DNA of 25,211 nt. Origin: Comamonadaceae bacterium (lineage in GTDB: Bacteria; Pseudomonadota; Gammaproteobacteria; Burkholderiales; Burkholderiaceae_C). The notes beneath the pieces are model-generated. The model did not search any database, was not told the origin of the DNA, and was given only the letters and a program-made list of their open reading frames with translations. This document shows, one piece after another, positions 8,354-18,700 of the stretch. Numbering within the stretch: position 1 is the first letter of the stretch; every line of letters starts with the position of its first letter. Where the stretch lies: assembly GCA_947374485.1 (NCBI GenBank), contig CANCCF010000046.1:1-25211 (forward strand). Direction: 5' to 3'. The translations under genes and the position numbers were made by a program.

Positions 8354-8910
8354 GCCGCTTCAGCATCCAGTGCCCACCCCTTGAGGGGCTGCGGGTGCTG
8401 CAACGCCACAAGATCAGCGACCAGCGGGGTTTCCTGAGCCGCATCTTTTGTGCCGACGAACTGCAGGCCGCAGGCTGGCACCAGCCCATTGCCCAGATCA
8501 ACCACACCTGCACGCTGCAGCGCGGAACCATCCGCGGCTTGCATTTTCAGCACCCGCCCCATGCCGAGCTGAAGCTGGTTTCCTGCGTGCGCGGTTCGGT
8601 GTTTGACGTGGCCGTGGACCTGCGCGCGGGTTCGCCCACTTACCTGCAATGGCATGGCGAGGTGCTGTCGGCCGACAACCAGACCGCCCTGCTGATTCCG
8701 GCCGGTTTTGCCCACGGCTTCCAGACGCTGGAAGACGGCTGCGAACTGCTGTACTGCCACTCGCATGTCTACCATCCCGAAAGCGAAGGCGGCCTCAATG
8801 CCATGGACAGCACCCTGGCCATTGCCTGGCCGCTGGGCGCTGGCGAGCGCTCGGCGCGCGATACCGGCCTGCCATCTGTTGCACCCACTTTTCAGGGCAT
8901 ATTGCTGTGA
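8350..8910 (+). CDS. RmlC-type sugar epimerase (acts on a nucleotide 4-keto-6-deoxyhexose)
   Basis: This is a cupin-fold protein of the dTDP-4-dehydrorhamnose 3,5-epimerase family. The 186-residue product shows the active-site His in RGLHFQ (H65), a Lys in AELKLV (K75), IPAGFAHGF (117-124), tyrosines Y135 and Y141, and the terminal DSTLAIAWPL motif with D153. The start is a GTG that overlaps the rfbG stop (GTGA); no ATG gives a family-like N terminus. Since the partners are RfbF and RfbG, the substrate is probably the CDP-linked 4-keto sugar and not dTDP-sugar. Whether it epimerises C3, C5 or both cannot be told from sequence. Related proteins sit next to C-methyltransferases in deoxysugar clusters. 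Confidence 0.9.
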   Translation: MSRFSIQCPPLEGLRVLQRHKISDQRGFLSRIFCADELQAAGWHQPIAQINHTCTLQRGTIRGLHFQHPPHAELKLVSCVRGSVFDVAVDLRAGSPTYLQWHGEVLSADNQTALLIPAGFAHGFQTLEDGCELLYCHSHVYHPESEGGLNAMDSTLAIAWPLGAGERSARDTGLPSVAPTFQGILL

Positions 8911-10175
8911 ACCAACACCCCACCCGATCCATGCCATGCAGGCATTGCGCCGCGGAGGTGACCCAGGTCTTTGCCGACCTCGGCACCTCACCCCCGTCCA
9001 ACGCCTACCTGAGGACCCAGGACTTGCATGCCCCCGAAGCCTGGTACCCGCTGCGCGTGCTGGTGTGCAACCAATGCTGGCTGGTGCAAACCGAGGACTT
9101 CGCCGACGCCGACCAGCTGTTTTCAGCTGACTATGCCTACTTCAGCGGCTTCTCCAGCAGCTGGCTGGCGCATGCCAGGCGCTATGTGGGTGATGCCATT
9201 GCGCGTTTCGGGCTGAACCCGCAAAGCCTGGTGGTAGAGGTGGCAGCCAATGACGGCTATTTGCTGCAGTACGTGCAAGAGGCGGGCATTCCCTGCCTGG
9301 GTGTGGAGCCCACGGCCAGCACCGCCGCCGCTGCCCGCGCCAAGGGCCTGAGCATCGTCGAGCGGTTTTTTGGCGTGGCGCTGGCCCGGGAATTGGTGGC
9401 GCAAGGGCAATCCGCAGACCTGATGGTGGCCAACAACGTGCTGGCCCATGTGCCCGACATCAATGACTTTGTGGCGGGCTTTGCCACCCTGCTCAAACCC
9501 CGGGGTGTGGCCACCTTCGAGTTTCCGCACCTGCTGACGCTGGTCCAGAAAAACTATTTCGACACCCTGTACCACGAGCATTTTTCCTATCTGTCGCTGT
9601 CAGCGGTAAGCACCATTTTCCTGGCCAATGGGCTGACCGTGGTTGATGTGGAAGAGCTTGAAACGCATGGTGGCAGCCTGCGCATTTATGCCCGCAGAAC
9701 GGACAGCCTGCAGGCAGACGCGGTATCTGGAGCGGTGTCGCCCCGCGTGGCGGCGCTGGCGCGTGTGGAGCAGGCGGCCGGCGTGGAGACCGCGGCCTTC
9801 TATGCCCGGCTGCAAGCGCAGGCCGAAACCGTGGCCCACGAGTTGCTGGGCTTCCTGGTCGATGCCAAACAGCGCGGAAAAAAGGTGGCGGCCTATGGCG
9901 CCGCCGCCAAGGGCAACACCCTGCTGAACTTTGCCGGCGTGCGGCCCCATTTGCTGGCCTACGTGGTGGACCTCAACCCTGCCAAGCAAAACAAGTTTCT
10001 GCCCGGCAGCCGCATCCCCATCGTGGACGAGCAACACCTCAGGAACGACAAACCCGACTACGTGCTGATCCTGCCCTGGAACCTCGGCGCCGAAGTGCAG
10101 CAGCAGCTCGATTACATCAAGGCCTGGGGTGGGCGCCTCTTTGTTGCATTGCCCGAACTCAAGGAGCTGCCATGA
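8907..10175 (+). CDS. Zinc-binding SAM-dependent sugar C-methyltransferase (TylC3/EvaC/TcaB9-like)
   Basis: This protein is predicted to add a methyl group to C3 of the 4-keto sugar. Its 422 residues have the three-part layout of this family. A zinc-binding N terminus carries C11/C14 (CRHC) and C54/C57 (CNQC). A SAM domain carries EVAANDGY (111-118). The C-terminal domain contains KVAAYGAAAKGNTLLNF. Residues Y76, H181, Y222, E224 and H225 (the last three in LYHEHFSYLS) fall where, from memory, the sugar C-methyltransferase TcaB9 has residues studied as catalytic. The GTG at 8907 overlaps the previous stop (GTGA) and was preferred for coupling. An ATG at 8931 would remove 8 residues and is also possible. 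The substrate is inferred from the neighbours. Confidence 0.9.
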   Translation: MNQHPTRSMPCRHCAAEVTQVFADLGTSPPSNAYLRTQDLHAPEAWYPLRVLVCNQCWLVQTEDFADADQLFSADYAYFSGFSSSWLAHARRYVGDAIARFGLNPQSLVVEVAANDGYLLQYVQEAGIPCLGVEPTASTAAAARAKGLSIVERFFGVALARELVAQGQSADLMVANNVLAHVPDINDFVAGFATLLKPRGVATFEFPHLLTLVQKNYFDTLYHEHFSYLSLSAVSTIFLANGLTVVDVEELETHGGSLRIYARRTDSLQADAVSGAVSPRVAALARVEQAAGVETAAFYARLQAQAETVAHELLGFLVDAKQRGKKVAAYGAAAKGNTLLNFAGVRPHLLAYVVDLNPAKQNKFLPGSRIPIVDEQHLRNDKPDYVLILPWNLGAEVQQQLDYIKAWGGRLFVALPELKELP

Positions 10176-11284
10176 AGGAAGCCCGCATTCCGCTGGCCAA
10201 ACCGTCCATCACCGAACTGGAGGTGGCGTACGCCGGTGACGCCGCAGCCAATGGCTGGGGCGACCGCTGCTATGACTACCTGACCCGTTTTGAAGCGGGC
10301 TTTGCCGCCCACATGGGCTCGGGCTATGCCATTGCCACGTCGAGCTGCACCGGCGCCCTGCACATGGGCATGGCCGCCATGGGCATCGGCCCGGGCGACG
10401 AGGTGATACTGGCCGACACCAACTGGATTGCCACCGTGTCGCCCATCGTCCATCTGGGCGCCACGCCGGTGCTGGTGGACATCTGCCCTGACACCTGGTG
10501 CATTGACCCGGCGGCGGCAGAGAAGGCCATCACGCCCGCCACCAAGGCCATCGTGGCCACCCATCTTTACGGCAACCTGTGCGACCTCGATGCACTGCGG
10601 GCGATTGCCGACAGACATGGCATCGCGCTGATCGAGGACGCCGCCGAGGCCGTAGGCTCCACCTACCGGGGGGCGCCCGCGGGCAGCGTGGGCGTCTTCT
10701 CCGGCTTCTCCTTCCATGGCTCCAAGACCATGACCACGGGGGAAGGCGGCATGTTCTTCACCCCGTCCGAGGCCTTGTATGAAAAGGTGCTGACGCTGTC
10801 CAACCACGGGCGCTCGCGCAAAGAGGCCAAGCAGTTCTGGCCCGAGGTGGTGGGCTACAAATTCAAGATGTCCAACATCCAGGCGGCGCTGGGCTGCGCC
10901 CAACTCGAGCGCGTGCAAGCACTCGTGGCGCGCCGCCGCGAAATCCTCCATCTCTACCAGGAGCGCCTGTGCGGCCTGCCCGGCATCCGCATGAATCCGG
11001 AACTGGCGGGCACGCGCATCGGCGCCTGGATGCCCACCGTGGTGTTCGGTGCAGAGAGCGGGGTCTTGTCATCCACCGTGATTCCGGTTTTCCAGGGGCG
11101 CAACATCGATGCCCGGGTGTTCTTTCACCCCCTGTCGAGCCTGCCCATGTTCGAGGGTCTGGCCCACAATCCGCATGCGATTGACATTGCCGCGCGGGCC
11201 ATCAACTTGCCGAGCTTTCACGACATCACGCTGCAGGAAATCGACCGCGTGGCCGAGGTGGTGCGGAGCGTCCTGCATGCCTGA
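10172..11284 (+). CDS. DegT/DnrJ/EryC1 family sugar aminotransferase, perosamine-synthase-like
   Basis: This PLP enzyme is predicted to replace the 4-keto group of the sugar nucleotide with an amino group. The 370-residue protein has the PLP-lysine motif FHGSKTMTTGEGG with K185, the aspartate of IEDAAEA (D156), TSSCTGALHMG (57-67) and the helix GYKFKMSNIQAALG. A lysine rather than a histidine at the PLP position argues for aminotransfer and against the RfbH-type C3 dehydratase of the same superfamily. The overall pattern is closest to GDP-perosamine synthase. The ATG at 10172 overlaps the previous stop and has AAGGAG ahead. Its end overlaps the next gene by 8 bp. Confidence 0.92.
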   Translation: MKEARIPLAKPSITELEVAYAGDAAANGWGDRCYDYLTRFEAGFAAHMGSGYAIATSSCTGALHMGMAAMGIGPGDEVILADTNWIATVSPIVHLGATPVLVDICPDTWCIDPAAAEKAITPATKAIVATHLYGNLCDLDALRAIADRHGIALIEDAAEAVGSTYRGAPAGSVGVFSGFSFHGSKTMTTGEGGMFFTPSEALYEKVLTLSNHGRSRKEAKQFWPEVVGYKFKMSNIQAALGCAQLERVQALVARRREILHLYQERLCGLPGIRMNPELAGTRIGAWMPTVVFGAESGVLSSTVIPVFQGRNIDARVFFHPLSSLPMFEGLAHNPHAIDIAARAINLPSFHDITLQEIDRVAEVVRSVLHA

Positions 11285-11915
11285 ACGCGCCTTTGTGTGC
11301 TGGGGCGCGGGCGGCCATGCCCAGGTGATTGCCGAGCTCATGGCGCGCAACGGCGACCGCCTGGTGGCGCTGGTCGACGGCGCCGTGGTGCAGTCCTTCA
11401 TGGACGGCGTGCCGCTGCTTCGCGATGCACAGGCGCTCGATATCTGGCTGCAAGCGCGCGGAGAGGGCCCGGTGCTCAGCGCCGCGGTGGCGATTGGCCG
11501 CTGCGGCCCGGACCGCATGCAGAGCCTGCAATGGCTGCGCGCGCGCGGCATGGAAGCCCCGGCGCTCTGTCACCCGCTGGCCAGCATTTCTCCTTCGAGC
11601 ACGCTGGGCATGGGCAGCCAGGTGCTGGCCTTTGCCCTGGTAGCCGCACAGGCCCGCGTGGGCGATGCCTGCATCCTCAACCACAAAGCCAGTGTGGACC
11701 ACGAGTGCGTGCTGGAGGAGGGCGTGCACCTGGCCCCGGGTGCCACTCTGTGCGGCTGCGTGCATATCGGAAAAAATGTGTTTGTAGGCGCAGGCGCGGT
11801 GGTAATGCCGCGTTTGCACGTGGGCGAAAATGCCGTGATTGGTGCCGGGGCGGTGGTCACGCGCAATGTGCCTGCAGGGGCCACCGTGGCTGGCAATCCT
11901 GCCCGCGCAGTGTGA
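11277..11915 (+). CDS. PglD/NeuD-family sugar N-acyltransferase
   Basis: This left-handed beta-helix acyltransferase probably acylates the amino group made by the preceding enzyme. The 212-residue product has a Rossmann-like N-terminal domain starting AFVCWGAGGHAQVIAELM, typical of PglD and NeuD, followed by hexapeptide repeats from about residue 100 to the end. H142 in NHKASVDHEC fits the catalytic histidine of PglD. The C terminus GATVAGNPARAV is family-typical. The ATG at 11277 lies inside the end of the aminotransferase gene, with GGAG 8 bases ahead. The acyl donor is presumably acetyl-CoA, but other acyl groups are known in related pathways, so the added group is not certain. Confidence 0.9.
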   Translation: MPERAFVCWGAGGHAQVIAELMARNGDRLVALVDGAVVQSFMDGVPLLRDAQALDIWLQARGEGPVLSAAVAIGRCGPDRMQSLQWLRARGMEAPALCHPLASISPSSTLGMGSQVLAFALVAAQARVGDACILNHKASVDHECVLEEGVHLAPGATLCGCVHIGKNVFVGAGAVVMPRLHVGENAVIGAGAVVTRNVPAGATVAGNPARAV

Positions 11916-11944
11916 AAAAACTCTTTTGAAAAAGGCAAAAAACC

Positions 11945-12721
11945 ATGAACCCCATTGAACAGTTCAACCAGGAACGTCAGGCCCGCGTGGCCGCTTACGC
12001 CAAGGACACGGACTTCAGGCAGCTGTCCAACGCCTGGCTCGAGGCCTCCATGCGCAAGCAATATGTGTACAACTTTGACTGGATGGGGCGCCCCATCATC
12101 CAGTACCCGCAAGACATGGTGGCCGTGCAGCAGCTGATCTGGACAGTGCGCCCCGATGTGGTGATCGAGACCGGCATTGCGCACGGTGGCTCGCTGGTGC
12201 TGTCGGCCTCCATGCTGGCCATGCTGGACCTGTGTGACGCGATCGAGCAGGGCGTCTCGATCGACCCGCGCGCCTCGGCGCGCAAGGTGATTGGCGTGGA
12301 CATCGATATCCGTGCGCACAACCGCGAAGCGATTGAGGCCCACCCCATGGCCAGCCGCATCCGCATGGTGCAGGGCTCCTCGGTGAGTGACACGGTGGTG
12401 GGCCAGGTGCGGGATCTGGTGGGCGATGCCAAACGGGTGATGGTGTTTCTGGATTCCATGCACACCCACGCGCATGTGCTGGCCGAGCTCAATGCCTACG
12501 CGCCCATGGTCACCAGCGGCAGTTACTGCGTGGTGTTTGACACCTTTGTGGAAGACATGCCGCCCCACTTCTTTGCCGACCGCCCCTGGGACCAGGGCAA
12601 CAACCCCAAGACGGCGGTGCACGCCTGGCTGCCCGCGCACCCCGAGTTCACGGTGGATGCCGCCCTGGAGAACACCCTGATGGTGAGCGTGGCGCCTGAA
12701 GGCTTCTTGTTACGTGCCTGA
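11945..12721 (+). CDS. CmcI/rhamnosyl O-methyltransferase family protein (often annotated cephalosporin hydroxylase)
   Basis: The 258-residue protein belongs to the family containing CmcI and mycobacterial rhamnosyl O-methyltransferases. It has a SAM-type Rossmann core: VVIETGIAHGGSL (72-84) as the glycine-rich loop, VIGVDIDIRAHN (115-126) with the acidic residue after strand 2, and VFLDSMHTHAHV (167-178), where D170, H173 and H175 could bind metal. In this context a sugar O-methyltransferase is more likely than an antibiotic hydroxylase. It starts 29 bp after the acyltransferase, so unlike the earlier genes it is not overlapped. Its 3' end overlaps the convergent giant glycosyltransferase gene by 12 bp. 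The family is certain; the substrate is not. Confidence 0.85.
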   Translation: MNPIEQFNQERQARVAAYAKDTDFRQLSNAWLEASMRKQYVYNFDWMGRPIIQYPQDMVAVQQLIWTVRPDVVIETGIAHGGSLVLSASMLAMLDLCDAIEQGVSIDPRASARKVIGVDIDIRAHNREAIEAHPMASRIRMVQGSSVSDTVVGQVRDLVGDAKRVMVFLDSMHTHAHVLAELNAYAPMVTSGSYCVVFDTFVEDMPPHFFADRPWDQGNNPKTAVHAWLPAHPEFTVDAALENTLMVSVAPEGFLLRA

Positions 12722-15700
12722 AGCGGCGGGGCTGGCCTGGTAGAGCTGGCCATCCACCACGTTGTGCATGTAGCCAAAGATGTTGGTGGGGATCGCGTGC
12801 TGGTAGTCCTGCTCCAGGCGCTTGGTGAGCAGGTAGCTGCCCAGGCGCTCGTTGCAGAAGCTCACGGCGCGGCGTTGCTCGGCATCCAGACAGACCGGCC
12901 GGTGCTGTTGCAGGAAGGCCATGGCCACGGCGGAGACCTTTTCCAGGATCTCCAGGAAGACCGGAACCGGGTAAATGCCAAACTCGATGCCGCCCGGAAT
13001 CATGTGGGTGCTGTTGAAGAAGGCCAGCGTCTCCTGCTCGCTGATGACGCCCAGCTCCGTCGCAATGGCGGTGTAGCGCAGCAGGTCGGTGCCACGGTGG
13101 CAGTTGGCGTATTGCGCATACAGGTTGCCCAGCGCCAGGGGCTGCGGCAGCAAATAGGGTGTGGTGACTTCCGCGTGGATCGCATCCAGATCGAGCGCTG
13201 CGGCATCCGCGCGCGCCACCAGATACAGGCCGGGATAATTTTTGGCCTCGGTGCCCATGGGCCTGCAGGCCATGAACTTGCGGTATTGCAGGATGCTGAT
13301 GCTGTCTCCGGGGGACCAGTCGATCAGCTTGCTTTTCAGCATGAGGTAGGCGGCAAAGGTGCCGGCCGATCCCCCTAAAAGCGAGTGCCAGGTGTCGAGT
13401 TCCGGCGAGATGCTGTTCAGGGCATGGACCGTGTGCGGGCCGTGCGTTTCCACCTGGGCCGTGCCCAGCCAGATCACCGGCACATGCGCGGGAATGGGCA
13501 GCTCGAAGGCCTTGTGGCCAATGCAGACCTGGCGGATCACGCTGGCAGGCCGCTCGGGCTCCGGGTCCTGCCATTTGTCCAGGTACATCTGGTACTTGTC
13601 CGCCCAGCCCGGCGAGCCATATGCGCCCACACTTTGGTGGGTGAGTGCCACCGGCCAGGTGCCCAGGTGCAGATGGGCCTCCGATGCGGTGCGACAGAAA
13701 TCCAGGTCATAAAAGTGGAAGTCGAACTGGCTGTCGAAGCGCACGCCACTGGTCTGCAGGGTGCCGCTGCGGGCAGCCATGAACATGCCATCGAGCAGCA
13801 GGCATTCGGCGGGGCTTGGTCCGTAGGAGCAGACCTGCCCATGCGCGTTCTTGCCGTGGCTCACGCGTCCGCTCAGGTTGGACTTTTCGTCCCAGATGAA
13901 GCGTGCATCGGCAAAAGGCCAGGCCGCCTGGCGTGCCATTCTGCGGCGGTTGCCTGCCACACCAATCACATCAAACCGGGCCAGGCCCGCCACGATGCTG
14001 TCGACCAGAAAGGGCTCATCCAGCCAGACGTCGTCATGGATGAAGACCAGCACCTCGTCACCTGCAGCCTGCGCGATGGCGCGGTTGAAAATGTCCGGCA
14101 GCCCTTGCCGGTTTTCGAAGGCCACCGAGAGGGACAGGCGGGCGTCGACGGCCATGTGCTGTTGCATGGATTGGCCCAGCGCAGACTGCTGCCAGAAATC
14201 GGCCTCTGAGAGTTTGGTGGCGCTCACCAGATGGATCCGCGTGCGATCCGTTGCGGTCTGGGCGTTGGCCTGGCCCACCGCCGGAATGCCCAGGCTCGCA
14301 GCTGGCTGGTCCGCACACCAGGCCGACCACATGCTGCGCAGGCTGGCCTCCAGATGCAGGGCAAACTGCTGCGGCTGGCCCAGGTGGGAGCGGACAAAGC
14401 GGCCACGCAGGTCCGACCGAATGGCCTGCAGCTGCTCTGTGTCACTGGCCAGGCGCACCCCGGTTTCCACAAAATCATCAATGCCTGTGGCCACCAACGC
14501 CGACAGACCGAGCTGCTGCAACAGGGACGCACCAAAGCGGCTGGCTGGCGCGTCGCCCACCAGGCTGAGTGTGGGCACACCCATCCAGGCGGCATGGGCT
14601 GTGGTGGCACCACCGCCGTGGGGGAAAGTGTCCAGGCACAGGTCAATCTGGTGGTGCTGCTCCAGGTAAGCGGCCATGTCCACGCGCGGCACAAAGCGGA
14701 TGCGCTCAGCGGCTATGCCATGGGCCGCAAAGGTGTCTTCAAGCGCCTGCCGACTGCCTTCATTGATGCCGCCCATCAGCAGCCGCGACGTGGGCAGGCG
14801 CTGCATCAGCAGGGACCACAGCGCCACCACCGCGTCATTGACCTTGCTGACGCGGTTGAAGCTGCCAAAGGTGATGTATCCATTGGCCAGGGCGGGCAGG
14901 GTGTTGACGGGGGGCGCCTGTGCGTCGGGTTCATAGACCACGGCTGAGGGCAGGTAAGCCAGTTGTTCGCTGAACTGCCATTCGTGTGCGCCCTGGGGCA
15001 GCCAGTGTTCGTCGCACAGGTAGTAATCCATGGCCTGCAGGCCGCTGCTGCCCAGGTAGCCCACCCAGCCCACCTGCACCGGGGCCGGTTTCAGGGCGAA
15101 GCTGAGCAGGCGGTTGCGCGCGGTGTGGCCGGAGAGGTCAATCAGGACGTCGATGCCGTCGGCGCGGATCTGCCGGGCCAGGTCCTCGCTGTCCAGGGCT
15201 GCCACCTGGCGCCATTGGGCAAAGTACCAGCGCAGGCGCTGCGTGACTTCGTCCTCTTCCACGCGCGTGGAGTAGGCGTGCAGTTCCAGCAGGGGCCGGG
15301 TGGAGAGGGCCTTGAAGGCGGGCTCCAGAAAGTGGGTGAGCGCGTGGCCACAGAAGTCGCCCGAGACAAAGCCGACTTTGAGCTTGCGCTGGGGGTCTTT
15401 GCTGTTGCTGTGTGCGGCCCACTGGCTGCGCAGCGGCGCTTCAAACACCTCACCAAAAGCCATGTGCTCGGCGATGAGGTCTGTGGGCTCCACCAGCACG
15501 TCGTGGTTCATCAGGTACAGCACATTGCTGTGGGCCACAGCGCGGCGTGGCTCGTGGGCCATGTCGGCTTTGTAGTAGCAGGCCTGGGCGGGCGAGTTCT
15601 TGCCTTGCGCTTCCAGTGCGTTGCCCAGTTGGATCCAGGCGCTTGCATCCTGCAGGTCGGTGGCCAGCGCCTGGCGGCTGGTGGCCTCGGCCTCAACGCT

Positions 15701-18700
15701 CTGGCCCTGCAGGCGCAGCACGGTGGCCAGGTTGACCATCGCCTTGGTGTAAGCGGGGTGGATGGCCAGGGCCTGGCGCAAGGCCTGCGCGGCTTCCTCC
15801 AGCCGGCCCAATGACAGCAGTGCCACGCCCAGGTTGTTGTGCGCCACGGGGTCTGCGGGTGCAGCGGCCATGGCCTGCTGCAGCCAGGGCAGGGCCTCGT
15901 CAAAGCGCTGCTCTGCCAGCAGGGTTTGCAGGTCCGGCGGCTCTGGGGTGGCGCCGAACGCAGGCTGGCCTGCTGGCTCTGCCAAGGGTGCTGCGGCAGC
16001 AGGCAGGCCCATGGTGTCTGGCGGCAGGTCATGGCACCAGCGCCGCCACATGGCGCGCAGCAGCTCTGCAAAATCATCGGCAAAGGCCTGCGGTTGGCCC
16101 ATGCGTGTGGAGGTGAAACGCTGGCGCAGGGTGGCGCGTAGCTCGGCCAACTCAGTCACGTGCTCGGACCAGTACACGCCCTGCGCGATATACGAATCGA
16201 TGCTGTCGGCAATGAAGCTGTCCAGCCCCAGGATGTGCATTTCGGTGGGGCCAAAGCGGCTGGCCGGGGTTTCACCGGCCAGGCACAGGGTGGGCACGCC
16301 CATCCAGGCGGCGTTGGCGTTGGTGGCGCCGCCGCCATAGGGGAAGGTGTCCAGGCAAAAGTCGACCTGGTGGTGCATGGCCAGGTATTCCTGGATGTTG
16401 GCGCGCGGGAAGAAGGTCAGGCGGTTGATGTCCACGCCGTGCTCCATGAAGCGCCGGAACAGCTCGGCCTGGCGCTCGGGTGCAATGCCGCCCAGCACCA
16501 TGCGGGCTGTGGGCACGGCCTGCAGCAGCATGGACCACAGCGCAATCACCGAGGGGTTGAGCTTGTTGGGCCGGTTGAAGCTGCCAAAGGTGATGTACCC
16601 ATTTTCCAGGGCAGGCAGCGCATTGACCTCGGCCGCATACGGGCTGGCCTGGAAGGTCACGGCGGAAGGCAAATAAGCCATTTTTTCGGTGAACTGCCAA
16701 TCGAGCTGGCCTGGCGGCACCCAGAAGGCGTCGCACAGAAAATAGTCCATGGCCTGCAGGCCGGTGCTGCCCAGGTAGCCCAGGTAGCTGGCCTGCACGG
16801 GGGCGGGCTTGCGCGCAAAGGTCAGCAGGCGGTTGTGCGCGGTGTGGCCCGAGAGGTCGATCAGGATGTCGATCTGGTCGGCGCGGATCTGCTCGGCCAG
16901 GGCCTCTTCGCTCAGGTCCACCGCCTTGGTCCAGCGGTGGAAATGCTGGCGCAGGCGCAGCGTGGTCGCGTCCTCAAAGATGTGGCTGTAGTAGGCGTGC
17001 AGCGTGAGCTCGGGCCGGGCTGCCAGACCCGCAAAGAGCGGCTCCAGGAAGTTGGTCAGGGCGTGGTCGTACAGGTCGCCAGAGACAAAGCCGATGCGCA
17101 GGGACCGCTCGGGGTTTTTGTCGTTGCCGTGGGGGCGGCGCTGGGCCTGGAGTTTGGGCTCGAACAACTGGCCAAACAGCAGGTGTTCGGCATGCAGTTC
17201 GTCGGGCGGCGTCTGCACGTCCAGGCTCAATGAAAAGAGCAGGTTGCTGCGCGCGGCGGCCCAGTCTTCTTTCAGGGACAGAGCCTTGCGGTAGGCCTCC
17301 TTGGCCTCGCTGCCATAGCCCTGGTCTTTCAGGCAGATGGCCAGGTTGTTGTAGGCCTCGGCCCAGTTGGGCTTGGCTTCCAGCGCCTGGCGATAAAAAG
17401 TCTCGGCCTCGGCGTACTTGCCCTGGGCGTGCAGGGCGTTGCCCAGGTTGTTTTGCGCAATCACCATGTCCGGCTTGAGCGCCAGCGCCTGCCGGCAATA
17501 CTGTTCGGCCTGCGGGAACAGCCCCATCAACTTGAAGATGTTCGACAGGTTGTTGTAGGCCATGGGGTTGTTGGGCTGCAGGCCGAGGGCCTGCAGGTAG
17601 CTGCGCACGGCTTCGTCAAACAGGCCTTGCTGTTGCAGCTCGGCTGCCAGGTTGAAGTGCGCCTCATAGTCTTTGGGCCTGCGCTGGGTGGTGTGCCTTT
17701 GCACATCGAGCGCTTCTTCCACACGGCCGAGCTGGCGCAGCGCGCCGCCCAGGTATTTCCAGCCCGCGCCGTGCTCGGGGAAGTCGAGCGTGAGCTGGCG
17801 CGCCAGTGCCTCCACCTGCGCGTGCTCCTGGCGCGCGTGCAGGTTGATGAGGCGCTCCAGTGCTTCGTCCGGGGGTTCGGTTGCAGACGGCAAGGTCTTT
17901 GCAACGGCACTGGCCTCCACCACAAACGATTCTGCAGGCAGGCCCTGGCACCAGCGTTGCCACACCGTGCGCAGCATGGCCTCGAAGTGGTTCGCGTAGG
18001 CCAGCGTCTGCCCCAAGGGAGATTGGCTGAAGCGTTCGCGCAAGCCCGCGCGCAGCTCCGCCAGTTCGGCGGTATGCGTGGCCCAGTACAGGCCCTTTTC
18101 AATGAAGTCTTCGATGCTGTCGGCCACAAAGGCGTCCAGCCCCAGGTGGTGCATTTCGGCCGCACCCAGGCGGCTGGCCGGCAGTTCACCGGCCAGGGTC
18201 AGGGTGGGCACGCCCATCCAGGCGGCATGCGCGCTGGTGGCGCCGCCGCAGAAGGGAAAGGTGTCCAGGCAAAAGTCCACCTGGTGGTGCAGCGCCAGGT
18301 AATCGGTCTGGACGGTACGGTCAAAGAAGGTCAAGCGCGCGGCGGCCACGCCCTGGGCTGCAAAGCGCCGGATCAACGCGGCGCGGTCGGCCTCGGCAAT
18401 GCCGCCGAGCTTGAGCTGCGCGTCGGGCACCTGGTTCAACAGCAGGGACCACAGCGCAATCACCGCGTCGTTGATCTTGTTGGGCCGGTTGAAGCTGCCA
18501 AAGCTGATAAAACCATTGGCCAGCGCGGGCAAGGCGCTTACCGGGGGCGCGCTGGCGTTGGGCTCGAACACCACGGCGCTGGGCAGGTAGGCCAGCTTTT
18601 CCAGGAACTGCCAGTCCAGCTGGCCCGGCGGGATCATGGTGGGGTCGCTGATGTAGTAGTCCATGGCCTGCAGGCCGGTGGTGCCCAGGTAGCCCAGCCA

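Noticed and set aside
10172..11284. Reading the DegT-family enzyme as the RfbH-type C3 dehydratase that usually follows RfbF and RfbG
   Set aside because: The PLP position carries a lysine (K185) in FHGSKTMTTGEGG, as in aminotransferases; the dehydratase has histidine there.
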